From positions 97,498-161,497 of the forward strand of contig NZ_JTLI01000014.1 in assembly GCF_000799075.1 (NCBI RefSeq): a DNA stretch of 64,000 bases, given 5' to 3'. The translations under genes were made by a program, and so were the position numbers. Below the pieces are notes generated by a model. It ran no database searches and had not been told where the DNA came from. It saw only the letters and a list, made by a program, of their open reading frames with translations. Shown here one piece after another: positions 24,285 to 33,131 of the stretch. The stretch comes from Cetobacterium sp. ZOR0034 (lineage in GTDB: Bacteria > Fusobacteriota > Fusobacteriia > Fusobacteriales > Fusobacteriaceae). Every line of letters starts with the position of its first letter. The stretch's first letter is position 1.

Positions 24285-25985
24285 TTATAAATTCCCGGCT
24301 TTATACATTCTGAAGAACTCTCCCTGTTTTTCCATTAAGGTTTTATAATCTCCCATCTCTTTGATACCCTCTTTTCCCAAAACAACAATTTTATCAAACT
24401 CTTTTATCGTATTTAATCTATGAGCAATCGAGATTATTATTTTATCATCAAACTTTTCTAAGATGTTATCCATAATTTTTTTCTCTAGGATATTATCTAG
24501 TGCTGATGTTCCTTCATCTAACATTATAATCTCTGGATTCTTTAAAAAGAGCCTTGCCATAGCTAATCTTTGCTTTTGCCCCGAACTCAAATTAACTCCA
24601 CCTTGACCTAACTTAGTCTTTTCTTTGTGCTCAAGATTCTCTACAAACTCCTTCAATTGAGCTAATTCTAAGGCTTTCATTATCTCCTGATCAGTAGCGT
24701 CCTTTTTCACAACTTTTATATTATCTAAAATTGTTTCATTCATCAAACTATCTCTTTGATCAACTACTGCTATTTTATTAAGTAGACTCTCTCTTTCTAA
24801 ATCTGTTATACAGTGATTATTTATTAATATCCTGTTTTCTTCAGGTAGAAATGTTCTTTTTAAAAGTGAGAAAATCGTTGTTTTTCCAACTCCACTCTCT
24901 CCTACGAAGGCTACTTTTTCACCTTTTTCAATCACTAAAGACAAATCTTTTATTACATCTTGATTGCCAAAAGAGAAGCTTAAACCTTTAACTTCTATTT
25001 TTTTTATCTCGTCAGTCATTTGAATATCTCCATTCTTTTCATCTGGAATATTCATAATATCTAAAAATCTTCCAATTCCTGTTGCTCCTCTTTGGAAAAC
25101 ATCTATCAATCCCATCAATCTTAGTAGATATATCCTAAATCTATTTGTCAGTAATATGAACCCTACGATAACTCCTAGACTTATTTCATCATTTATATGC
25201 ATATACCCACCTATAAATATCACTATCAGTTGTGTAAGTTGATTGTAAAAATTAACTCCTGACATAAGAGCAGATGTATTAAATATATTTGTTTTCTCTA
25301 CATCTAAAAGCTCTTTATTTTTTTCTGAAAACTTTTCTAATATATCATCTTCTAAAACATTATCCTTTATAAAAAATACAGTTTTTAAAGAGTCGTGAAT
25401 TTTTGAAGTAAGACCTGAAAATCTCTCTCTTACTAAACCATAACCTATCTTTAACTTTTTATTTTGATAAATTGTAAAATAAACAGCTAAAGGCAGAGGT
25501 ATCATCGTTAATAGGGTCAATTTTAAATTGAAATTAGCCATAAGAACAACTGCACCAATTATCGATAGTATAGAAAATAGAAAATCTTCTAAACCTCTGT
25601 ATAAAAGAGCTGAAACATTTTCTAAATCACTTGTCACTCTTGATATTATATCTCCACTTTGATTTTTCATAAAATATGTATCTGGTTGACTTAAAATTTT
25701 CTTGAACAAATCCTCTCTCATCAGAAACTTTATTCTATTTCCCATCAACTGTCCTCTCGAACTAGAATAAACAGACAACAATAACCTAAACACATATATT
25801 CCTAAAAGGGCTGCTGAGAACATAAAGAACTCTTTAACATTTTTATTCGGTATTGATGTATCTATCAGGTTTTGAACTACTATCGGGCCATATAAGTCCA
25901 AACCAGTTACAAAAAAACTGCTAACTAAAAAATAAGTTAGCAGTTTTCTTTCTTTTAGATAGTATTTAAAAATACTATTTAACAT
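24285..25985 (-). CDS. ABC exporter-type half transporter (membrane plus ATPase) in the heme operon
   Basis: 566-residue half transporter: six hydrophobic segments in residues 1 to about 300 and an ATPase domain after, with Walker A GESGVGKTT, signature LSSGQKQRLAMARL, Walker B IIMLDEG and the HRLNTI switch. This is the exporter-type (MsbA-like) layout, unlike the importer genes just upstream. Its start overlaps the end of the binding-protein gene by 11 bases with AGGAG in the overlap, so it is translated with the import genes. It would work as a homodimer. Possible cargo is surplus heme or a tetrapyrrole product; this is inference from context. Confidence 0.87.
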   Translation of the reverse strand: MLNSIFKYYLKERKLLTYFLVSSFFVTGLDLYGPIVVQNLIDTSIPNKNVKEFFMFSAALLGIYVFRLLLSVYSSSRGQLMGNRIKFLMREDLFKKILSQPDTYFMKNQSGDIISRVTSDLENVSALLYRGLEDFLFSILSIIGAVVLMANFNLKLTLLTMIPLPLAVYFTIYQNKKLKIGYGLVRERFSGLTSKIHDSLKTVFFIKDNVLEDDILEKFSEKNKELLDVEKTNIFNTSALMSGVNFYNQLTQLIVIFIGGYMHINDEISLGVIVGFILLTNRFRIYLLRLMGLIDVFQRGATGIGRFLDIMNIPDEKNGDIQMTDEIKKIEVKGLSFSFGNQDVIKDLSLVIEKGEKVAFVGESGVGKTTIFSLLKRTFLPEENRILINNHCITDLERESLLNKIAVVDQRDSLMNETILDNIKVVKKDATDQEIMKALELAQLKEFVENLEHKEKTKLGQGGVNLSSGQKQRLAMARLFLKNPEIIMLDEGTSALDNILEKKIMDNILEKFDDKIIISIAHRLNTIKEFDKIVVLGKEGIKEMGDYKTLMEKQGEFFRMYKAGNL

Positions 25986-26859
25986 TCGATAACTCCTGAT
26001 ACAACTCTTCTAGAGCATCTATAACTCTCGGAGTTCCTCTCAGTATTTTATCTGAATCAATTATCATCATATTACCTTTTTGCCCTGCTTTAGTTTGTTT
26101 TACAACTGGGTTGCTATTTAAAATATCATTTTTATTTTTTATCGCCATTGATCCAACTAATAGATCTGGATTTTGAGCTAATAAATATTCTGGTGAAAGT
26201 ATTGGTCTTCCTCCTGGCAACCCTTTTGCTATATTCTCAATACCTAAGGTATCAAATATCTGTCCTGGTAAAGAGTTCGGAGTAAACACCATCATTGGAG
26301 ATGTCGAGAATAAAAACGCTCCCTTAATATTCAATGGTTTTTCCTCTATCTTTTGTTTTATCTCACCTAACTTAGATTTATAATCCTGTACTAACTTTTC
26401 TGATTTTTCTCTTTGACCAGTTATTACCCCATACACCTCTAAATTTTCTAAAATTTGATCAAAAGAGTTCGCTTCATTTATTATAAAATTTAATTTTCTA
26501 GCTTTTAAGCTCTCTCCAAATGCTTCAGACATTGTATTTAATATTACAAGGTCTGGAGTAAAACTTAGAACCTGCTCTATCGATGGCTTCATTATAGTTC
26601 CTGCTTTTGGGAGGTCTTTTGTTTTCTCTTGTGGCCATATAGGATTTTTTGCTGTATCTGCTATAGCTACAATACTTTTCTCTCCTTCAATCAAATAAAA
26701 TGATTCAACCGCTGCGGGGTCTAATATTAAAACTTTCTTATATTCTTTTTCCTCTACTTTGTTACCTCTAGAATCTACAATAAATCCATTCTCTAACTTT
26801 AAAGCAAAGGCAAAATTACTCATCAAAACTGTGAATGCTAAAATTGCTAATTTTTTCAT
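25975..26859 (-). CDS. hmuT: Periplasmic heme/iron-complex binding protein
   Basis: 294 residues with a Sec signal peptide (MKKLAILAFTVLMSNFAFA, no lipobox cysteine), followed by the helical-backbone fold of FecB/HmuT proteins: KVLILDPAAVESFYLIEG, SIEQVLSFTPDLVILN, and the C-terminal RGTPRVIDALEELYQEL. It receives the ligand from the outer-membrane receptor and passes it to the permease. Heme is the likely ligand because the operon includes a heme-degrading radical SAM enzyme; an iron chelate is the alternative. Its gene follows the ATPase gene by 9 bases. Confidence 0.87.
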   Translation of the reverse strand: MKKLAILAFTVLMSNFAFALKLENGFIVDSRGNKVEEKEYKKVLILDPAAVESFYLIEGEKSIVAIADTAKNPIWPQEKTKDLPKAGTIMKPSIEQVLSFTPDLVILNTMSEAFGESLKARKLNFIINEANSFDQILENLEVYGVITGQREKSEKLVQDYKSKLGEIKQKIEEKPLNIKGAFLFSTSPMMVFTPNSLPGQIFDTLGIENIAKGLPGGRPILSPEYLLAQNPDLLVGSMAIKNKNDILNSNPVVKQTKAGQKGNMMIIDSDKILRGTPRVIDALEELYQELSNVK

Positions 26860-26868
26860 AATCTCTCC

Positions 26869-27642
26869 CTATACTAATGGAATAATATATGGTATCCCAT
26901 TTTCATCTTTTATAACCTTTGATTTCAGATTATAAACTGCTCTTAAATTTTCCTCTGTTAAAACTTCTAATGGTGTCCCTTGGAACTTAATCTCTCCATC
27001 TTTCATCATTATTAATTCATCACAAAACATTGCCGCTAAATTAAGATCATGAAGAACTGCGACACTTGTCAGTGATTTTTCTAAAGATAAACTCTTAACT
27101 TTATTTAGTAACTCTACAGCGTGATTTAAATCAAGTGCCGAAGTTGGTTCATCTAAAAGTAGTATCTCTGGTTCTTGAGTTAATGCTCTTGCTAACAATA
27201 CCCTTTGGAACTCTCCTCCAGATAAACTTACCGCTACTCTTTCACTAAATTTATATAATCCTAAAAAATTTAGATTATCCTCTACCTTTTTTTTATCATC
27301 AAATGTATATCCTGCCCAACTCGATTTTAAATGAGGTAATCTCCCCATTAAAACGAAATCTTTCACAGACATATTTGTCATTAAATTTGATTTTTGTGGA
27401 ACTAACGATACAAGTTTAGCTTTATCTTTTTTAGATAACCCAGCTGTATCTTTTCCATTGAAAATAATCTCCCCACTATTTGGAGTTAAATAACCAAGTA
27501 TATTTTTTAAAAAAGTTGACTTTCCACATCCATTCGGCCCTAATATTCCTGTCATCTTTCCTTTTTTTATTTGAACTTTTAAATTCTTTAAAATAGCTCT
27601 ATCTCCATAAGAAAAAGATAGATTTTCAACTTTAATACCCAT
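26869..27642 (-). CDS. hmuV: ABC importer ATPase (HmuV/FecE type)
   Basis: 257-residue ATPase of the iron/heme/B12 importer group. It has Walker A GPNGCGKST (about 34-42), the Q-loop region VPQKSNLM, signature LSGGEFQRVLLARAL, Walker B ILLLDEPTSALD and the HDLN switch. It sits one base-pair gap from the permease gene and 9 bases from the binding-protein gene; together they form a standard FecBCDE-like importer that drives passage over the inner membrane. Confidence 0.92.
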   Translation of the reverse strand: MGIKVENLSFSYGDRAILKNLKVQIKKGKMTGILGPNGCGKSTFLKNILGYLTPNSGEIIFNGKDTAGLSKKDKAKLVSLVPQKSNLMTNMSVKDFVLMGRLPHLKSSWAGYTFDDKKKVEDNLNFLGLYKFSERVAVSLSGGEFQRVLLARALTQEPEILLLDEPTSALDLNHAVELLNKVKSLSLEKSLTSVAVLHDLNLAAMFCDELIMMKDGEIKFQGTPLEVLTEENLRAVYNLKSKVIKDENGIPYIIPLV

Positions 27643-27643
27643 C

Positions 27644-28612
27644 TTATCTTCCTCCTTTAGATTTAAATGCTAGATATAAAAAGAATGGCGCTCCAAAGAA
27701 GGCTGTAACCACACCTATAGGAATCTCAACTGGTGCTAATAAAAGTCTTCCAATAGTATCACAAATTAGTAAGAAGAATCCTCCTGCTAAAGCTGAATTT
27801 GGAATTAGTTTTGAGTTTGAAGGTCCCACCAACATTCTTATTGAATGAGGTATAATTAAACCTACAAATCCTATCATTCCTGAAAAAGCTACTGAAAAAG
27901 CTACTACTAAAGCAGAAACAGTTAAAACCTTTGCTTTTAATGCATGAACATCAACTCCTAAAGAGTTTGCTTCTTCATCTCCTGATAGCAGAGCATCCAA
28001 CTGATTTCTTTGTAGATAGAAGAAGATTAGAGAAAATACTAATGGTACAAATAAAAGTGCTACCTTTGTCCACGTTGCTCCTCCTAAATACCCCATTAAC
28101 CACATAGTAATTTTAAATGATTCCTCACCTATAAGATACATAGCAAACGATGTAAACGCACCTATAAATGACGAGACAGCTATCCCTACTATCAATAGTG
28201 TTGTTATATCAACTTTTCCATTTCTATTTGAAAGCTTGAATATTACAAAAGTACTTATTAAACAAGATAAGAATGCTAGCACTCCGTAAAATATATCTGG
28301 TAATTGGAATACATAAGCTATTACTGCTCCAAATGTCGCACTTGCTGCTATCCCTATTATATAAGGATCCGCTAAAGGATTTTGAAACACAGCTTGAACC
28401 ACAACACCACTTGATGATAGCATCATCCCTATTAATAGCGCCATAATTATTCTTGGTAATCTTATTTCATAAATTATTGTTTTTATATAATCTGGGGCAG
28501 TTGACATTGAAAATAATTGCTCCAATGGCACAGAAACACTTCCTAAACCAATAGAAAGTGTTCCTGTCAGTATTATTCCCAGAATTAATATTAATGACAC
28601 ATGTTTCTTCAT
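27644..28612 (-). CDS. hmuU: ABC importer permease (FecCD/HmuU type)
   Basis: 322-residue inner-membrane permease of the FecCD family with about ten membrane segments. Family motifs include RLPRIIMALLIGMMLSSSG near residue 50, NPLADPYIIGIAASATFGA, and a C-terminal GFVGLIIPHSIRMLVGPSN, which holds the contact point for the ATPase. It forms the channel of the heme/iron importer. The gene follows the outer-membrane receptor by 17 bases and precedes the ATPase gene by one base. Confidence 0.92.
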   Translation of the reverse strand: MKKHVSLILILGIILTGTLSIGLGSVSVPLEQLFSMSTAPDYIKTIIYEIRLPRIIMALLIGMMLSSSGVVVQAVFQNPLADPYIIGIAASATFGAVIAYVFQLPDIFYGVLAFLSCLISTFVIFKLSNRNGKVDITTLLIVGIAVSSFIGAFTSFAMYLIGEESFKITMWLMGYLGGATWTKVALLFVPLVFSLIFFYLQRNQLDALLSGDEEANSLGVDVHALKAKVLTVSALVVAFSVAFSGMIGFVGLIIPHSIRMLVGPSNSKLIPNSALAGGFFLLICDTIGRLLLAPVEIPIGVVTAFFGAPFFLYLAFKSKGGR

Positions 28613-28629
28613 ATTAATTCTCCCTGTTT

Positions 28630-30597
28630 TTAGAAGTTATATTTAAATCCTGCATAGAAACTTCTTTCTGCTGCTGGATCAAAATATTTTCCATCTGATT
28701 TTATAGAGTTATAGTATTTCTCATTAAACAGGTTTCTTACCCCTGTGTATAATTTTAATGTTTCTGTTGGATTATAGTTAAATGTTACATTTGTAACAAT
28801 ATTTTCGTTTTGTTTTCCTCCAGTGTTTTCATCATTTATGTAATAAGCTGATGTATAAACAGTCTCTGTTAAAACTGTAAACTTTGGTGTTACCTCATAA
28901 GATAATCCTAACGATAACTTATTCGTAGGTACATCGCTTATCTCTTTTCCTTCTAATTTAGAATTTGCTGATTCTAATATCTCTGTTTTTATAAGAGCAT
29001 AACTTTCTCTAACAGTTAATTTTCCAAAGTATTGCTCTGCTGATAACTCAGCTCCATATCTTTTAGTTTTTCCTATATTATAGTAATCGAAATAGAATGT
29101 CCCCGGAATAGCTACTCTTGCTATCTCATTATCTGTTTCTGTATAGTATACTGCTCCATTTACATAACTTCCTAAAATATAGTCTTTTGCACCTAACTCA
29201 TAAGTTAAATATGTTTCTGAATCAGCCTTACTTAATGAATAATCCTTCGTATTTGCCATCTCTGGTGGAAGAGGTGATCTAAATCCTCTTTCTATCTTTG
29301 CATATACATTTCCTGTATCTGAATACAGATAATTCACTGTCGCTTCTGCTGCATAATTTTCTTTTGTTATTTTTTCATCTAGGTTTCTAGTATTATCTTT
29401 TCTTTTTAAATCATAATCAGCACGTTCATATCTGAAACCTTGAGTGAATTCAATCTTTCCAAATCTATTTCTATTTAAAACAAACCCACTGTTTGTCATT
29501 TTAGTAAAATCACTTAGATTATAGTTTGTACTCGAACCTGTAACTCTATTCATCTCTTGAGATATAAAATCATACCCGAATACAATCTCATTATTTTCTC
29601 CATACTTTAATTGAAGCTTCGGTTTAAATCCAACTTTTTTATCCTCTAGTTCTATTCTTCCACTTCCCTTAGTTCCTACAGTTTCAATATCTGATTCTTG
29701 ATAGAACGATAGTATGTCTAACTTTAAATTATCATTTATTTTATTTTCATATTTTAAGTTAAATTCATCTTTAATCACATCAAGCATCGCTAAATCTTTT
29801 GAACTTGTAAGCCCTGACTGTGTTGGGTCTGATAACTGCTCTTTTGTCAATCTTTCTGGTGATGTTGCATTTTCATCATATCTTGAATATTTTAAAGTAA
29901 TATTTTGATTTTCATCAATTTTATACTTTAAACTTCCTTCGAAGAATTCTGAATCTGATTCATCTCCATCTCTGAAACCTTTGTAATCATTTTTTGTATA
30001 GTTAATTCCTACTCCGAAATCTCCTACAGTAGTTCCGAATGATACATCACCTTTTTTAGTTCCAAAACTAGTAAATTCACTAGATACAGATCCACCTTTA
30101 TATCCCGCACCAGATTTAGTAATTATATTAATTACTCCTCCTCTAGTTCCACTTCCATAAAGTATCGCTCCTCCACCTGGAATCACTTCTATCTTTTCTA
30201 TATTTTCAACTGGAACTGTATTTATAGGCATTCTTCCATGACTTGAATCTAATGATCCTGTTGAAATTCCATCAATTAAAACTTGTACATTCTCTGCTGC
30301 CTTTGTTCCTTGCCCTCTCATATCTATAATCGGATCTTTTGGATCTCCAATTATATTTACACTTGGAACATCTCTTAAAGCATCTGATACTGATTGGTAA
30401 TTTTTCTCTTCAATATCTTTTGCTGTTATAACTGTAACTGTATTTGTTACATTTCTTTGTGCTGTTTCAAACCCTGTTGTAGATATAACACTCTCGTTTA
30501 ATTTAACACCTTTACTAGCTTCTTCATAGAAAAATTCATCATTCGAATAACCTAAAGCTGTTACTAGTAAACTTAATACTGCTATTTTTTTGTTCAT
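28630..30597 (-). CDS. hmuR: TonB-dependent outer-membrane receptor (heme/iron)
   Basis: 655-residue outer-membrane receptor. After a signal peptide (MNKKIAVLSLLVTALGYS) comes a TonB-box-like ESVISTTGF stretch and a plug domain with ITAKDIEEKNYQSVSDALRDVPSV, DMRGQGTKA and GGGAILYGSGTRGGVINI. The rest is the beta-barrel, with TonB-dependent receptor patterns such as VYAKIERGFRSPLPPEM and an end in FYAGFKYNF, an aromatic terminal residue as expected for barrel insertion. The ligand is likely heme by context. It lies between the radical SAM enzyme gene and the permease gene in one operon with exbBD. Confidence 0.93.
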   Translation of the reverse strand: MNKKIAVLSLLVTALGYSNDEFFYEEASKGVKLNESVISTTGFETAQRNVTNTVTVITAKDIEEKNYQSVSDALRDVPSVNIIGDPKDPIIDMRGQGTKAAENVQVLIDGISTGSLDSSHGRMPINTVPVENIEKIEVIPGGGAILYGSGTRGGVINIITKSGAGYKGGSVSSEFTSFGTKKGDVSFGTTVGDFGVGINYTKNDYKGFRDGDESDSEFFEGSLKYKIDENQNITLKYSRYDENATSPERLTKEQLSDPTQSGLTSSKDLAMLDVIKDEFNLKYENKINDNLKLDILSFYQESDIETVGTKGSGRIELEDKKVGFKPKLQLKYGENNEIVFGYDFISQEMNRVTGSSTNYNLSDFTKMTNSGFVLNRNRFGKIEFTQGFRYERADYDLKRKDNTRNLDEKITKENYAAEATVNYLYSDTGNVYAKIERGFRSPLPPEMANTKDYSLSKADSETYLTYELGAKDYILGSYVNGAVYYTETDNEIARVAIPGTFYFDYYNIGKTKRYGAELSAEQYFGKLTVRESYALIKTEILESANSKLEGKEISDVPTNKLSLGLSYEVTPKFTVLTETVYTSAYYINDENTGGKQNENIVTNVTFNYNPTETLKLYTGVRNLFNEKYYNSIKSDGKYFDPAAERSFYAGFKYNF

Positions 30598-30619
30598 TTC
30601 TTTAATCCCTCTCTAAACT

Positions 30620-31882
30620 TTACTTTTTTGTTACCTCTAAAGTTTTTTCAACTACAGTAGTTAAAACCTCTCTAGATATATTGTTACCCCAAAATAGACC
30701 GTCACTCGTTAAATGGTAATGTGTTTCATTTTCTGTTACAAACCCATCAGCCTTTAATTCAGACATTACCTCTTCAAATACTTTTTGCTCTGTAAAGTTT
30801 AAAATCTCATTCACTACATCTTTTTCAACTGTTGGGAACTGGAATAATCCATTAAACCTATCTAATCTTTGTTGATACTCACTTTTCTCAACAAACATTC
30901 CCATCTCTTTTTTCATTCTAAATACAGATACATTATCAACATTTCCACCAGCACCTACACCAATTGGGAACGTATCTCCTCCGAATGTTCTTGTTTTTAT
31001 ATATTTATAGTTATCTCTTCCTGCTTTAGCTATCTTAGTTAATTCTAAAACATAGTAATCGCTATCTGTTGTTAACTCTTTTACGAAAGCGTCATGTAAC
31101 TCTCTCTCTCTTTTTAAATCATCTTGTAGTTTTACCTTCTCATCCTTTATATCATGAGATAGTGTTGAACCTTCATGAACCATTAACGAGTAGAAGCTCG
31201 AACTTCCTAAATCTAACTCTTTTATAACTCTTGCATCTTCTCTTGCATCCTCTACTGTTTGAGTTGGATGATTATAGATAATATCTATACATACTTCACC
31301 GTTAAACTTTGATTTTAAATCTAACAATCTATCTTTCACTTCAGCTTTAGTATAAGTTCTATTGTAGAATTTTCTTCCTTCGTCTGAGAAACTTTGAATT
31401 CCTACAGATAACCTATTTACTCCATATTTGTTCATTAACTCTATTTTTTCTGGATTTAAGTTGTGTAGTGTTGTTTCTAATGTAAACTCATATCCCTCTG
31501 CAAAGATTATATTTCTATTTACACTTTGAAGTATTCTTTCTAGCTGATCATTTTTATAAACAGTCGGTGTTCCTCCACCAAAATATATTACATCGACACC
31601 TTTTTCTTTAAAGTATCTATATTGTCCATATTTATCAAACTCTTCAACTAGGTAATCAGCATAAGAATCTAAACTTCCACTAAGTTGCTCTCTATTTAAG
31701 TTACAGAACGAACAGATTTTATCGCAGTATGGTGTATGTACATAGATTGCTCTTGGTACATCCTTTGGCTCCTCTGATAATTTATTTAAGAAATCTTGCT
31801 CTGTAATTCTCCTTTGTGGATAATATTTTCCTATTAATCCTGATGAATTATGGTGGCTTTTATGTCTAACTTCAAAACGCAT
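30620..31882 (-). CDS. hmuW: Anaerobic heme-degrading radical SAM enzyme (HutW/ChuW/HmuW)
   Basis: 420-residue radical SAM protein related to HemN. The cluster motif CDKICSFC has cysteines 53, 57 and 60, and is followed by YFGGGTPTVYK, VNRLSVGIQSF and a C-terminal HemN-like domain. In the HutW/ChuW/HmuW group this enzyme opens heme without oxygen by radical methyl transfer and frees iron, giving anaerobilin-type linear tetrapyrroles. Its place between exbD and the TonB-dependent receptor, with heme-import and hutX/hugZ-type genes around it, supports this role over porphyrin synthesis. Confidence 0.9.
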   Translation of the reverse strand: MRFEVRHKSHHNSSGLIGKYYPQRRITEQDFLNKLSEEPKDVPRAIYVHTPYCDKICSFCNLNREQLSGSLDSYADYLVEEFDKYGQYRYFKEKGVDVIYFGGGTPTVYKNDQLERILQSVNRNIIFAEGYEFTLETTLHNLNPEKIELMNKYGVNRLSVGIQSFSDEGRKFYNRTYTKAEVKDRLLDLKSKFNGEVCIDIIYNHPTQTVEDAREDARVIKELDLGSSSFYSLMVHEGSTLSHDIKDEKVKLQDDLKRERELHDAFVKELTTDSDYYVLELTKIAKAGRDNYKYIKTRTFGGDTFPIGVGAGGNVDNVSVFRMKKEMGMFVEKSEYQQRLDRFNGLFQFPTVEKDVVNEILNFTEQKVFEEVMSELKADGFVTENETHYHLTSDGLFWGNNISREVLTTVVEKTLEVTKK

Positions 31883-31889
31883 TGTTTAA

Positions 31890-32327
31890 TCACTTCCCTT
31901 TAGTCTCTATATCTATCGCTGCTGCTCCTGCTAACTTTATATCTGACATTATATCGACAACATCTCCATAATCTATTCCTCTATCAGCTAATATTGCAAC
32001 TCTTTTGTTCTCCATCGTTACGATTGTTTGTTTAATTTTTTCTGACAATTCATCTTTTGTTATATCTATCATCGAACTATCATTTCTTCTATCTATTTTT
32101 AATTTTAATTGACCATCAACCGTCACTAAAACTGATACCTTATCTGTTGCTTCTACTATTTCAGCAACTTCAGATTTTGGTAAATCTATTTTCATTCCTT
32201 TCATATCATCAAATGTTGTTGCAACCATAAAAAATATTAGCAACAAGAATACAACATCAATTAAAGGTGTTAAATCAGGTGTCAATTGCTTTCTTTGATA
32301 GTTCAAAAATCCTTTTGATTTTAACAT
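31890..32327 (-). CDS. exbD: Biopolymer transport protein ExbD
   Basis: 145 residues with the single N-terminal membrane helix (about 21-40) carrying the essential aspartate Asp24 in PLIDVVFLLLIFFMV, then a periplasmic domain ending in AGAAAIDIETKGK. With ExbB and TonB it uses the proton gradient to energise outer-membrane receptors. Its gene follows exbB by 10 bases and precedes hmuW by 7 bases. Confidence 0.92.
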   Translation of the reverse strand: MLKSKGFLNYQRKQLTPDLTPLIDVVFLLLIFFMVATTFDDMKGMKIDLPKSEVAEIVEATDKVSVLVTVDGQLKLKIDRRNDSSMIDITKDELSEKIKQTIVTMENKRVAILADRGIDYGDVVDIMSDIKLAGAAAIDIETKGK

Positions 32328-32337
32328 TACTACTCTC

Positions 32338-32961
32338 CTACATTTTTCTTAATATATTTATAAACTCCACTACATTTTTTTCCATATCAAGCATAGCTTT
32401 TTCTATCTTCTTTTGATAGAAGTTATAGAATATAAGTGCTGGAATAGCAACTATAAGACCTGATGCTGTTGTAATAAGTGCTTGAGATATTCCAAATGCT
32501 AAAACTGTTGGATCTCCTGCTCCATGCTTTGACATCGCTGTAAACGCACCAATCATTCCTGTAACTGTTCCTAACAGTCCTGCCAGTGGTGTAACATTAG
32601 CTGCTAATGCTAATATCCACATATGTCTTTCTAATTTTGGCATCTCTCTTAGCGCACACTCTCTTGCCTTTTCTTCCAAGTAATCATAAGTGCAACAGTT
32701 CATTTTTCCACCGTTATACTCTATTAAAATTGTTTTCATAACTTTTGCAGATGTATTCTTAAAAGAATCACAAGCTTTTATTGCTCTATCTTTTTCATTA
32801 TTTTTTATAAATTTTTCTAAATGTGTTATCAATAATTCACCGTTATCTTTTTCGTTCTTAAAGAAATAGTAACCTCTCTCTAATATTACTGTTAATCCTG
32901 CTACCGAAAGGAAAATTATCACTCCCATAAGTGGTCCTCCAGCTTTGATCATATCTATCAT
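32338..32961 (-). CDS. exbB: Biopolymer transport protein ExbB
   Basis: 207-residue protein of the MotA/TolQ/ExbB group. It has three membrane segments: near the N-terminus (LMGVIIFLSVAGLTVIL), and a pair in the C-terminal half (NVTPLAGLLGTVTGMIGAF and ITTASGLIVAIPALIFYNFY) with the conserved TPLAGLLGTVTGMI motif. It is the first gene of the heme operon, and a promoter with a perfect inverted repeat lies directly upstream. The GGAGGG ribosome site supports the ATG at 32961. Confidence 0.92.
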   Translation of the reverse strand: MIDMIKAGGPLMGVIIFLSVAGLTVILERGYYFFKNEKDNGELLITHLEKFIKNNEKDRAIKACDSFKNTSAKVMKTILIEYNGGKMNCCTYDYLEEKARECALREMPKLERHMWILALAANVTPLAGLLGTVTGMIGAFTAMSKHGAGDPTVLAFGISQALITTASGLIVAIPALIFYNFYQKKIEKAMLDMEKNVVEFINILRKM

Positions 32962-32995
32962 CTATTTCCCTCCTAATTTTTAATAATTTGATATT

Positions 32996-33017
32996 CAAAG
33001 TTATTATATTAACTTTG
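32996..33017. promoter_or_regulatory. Inverted repeat over the exbB -10 box (candidate operator)
   Basis: Perfect 8-bp arms CAAAGTTA and TAACTTTG around 6 bases (TTATAT). The center overlaps the -10 box at 33003-33008, an ideal place for a repressor. A Fur- or heme-type regulator is likely, but the sequence does not match the classical Fur box. Confidence 0.6.
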
Positions 33018-33031
33018 TACCAAATAGTCAA
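33003..33031 (-). promoter_or_regulatory. Promoter of the exbB-exbD-hmuW-receptor operon
   Basis: TTGACT (complement of 33026-33031), 17-base spacer, TATAAT (complement of 33003-33008), about 40 bases before the exbB start. It drives the minus-strand heme operon. Confidence 0.85.
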
Positions 33032-33067
33032 TATATTTTTCACACAAAGTATTTTTTAATAAATAAT

Positions 33068-33096
33068 TTGATAATTAAAATATTTTTTGATATAAT
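33068..33096 (+). promoter_or_regulatory. Promoter of tonB and the flavodoxin gene
   Basis: TTGATA at 33068-33073, 17-base spacer, TATAAT at 33091-33096, about 36 bases before the tonB start. It is divergent from the exbB promoter, with the two -35 boxes about 36 bases apart, so one regulator could act on both. Confidence 0.75.
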
Positions 33097-33131
33097 TATT
33101 ACAAAATTATTACTTGTATTTTGGAGGAATT

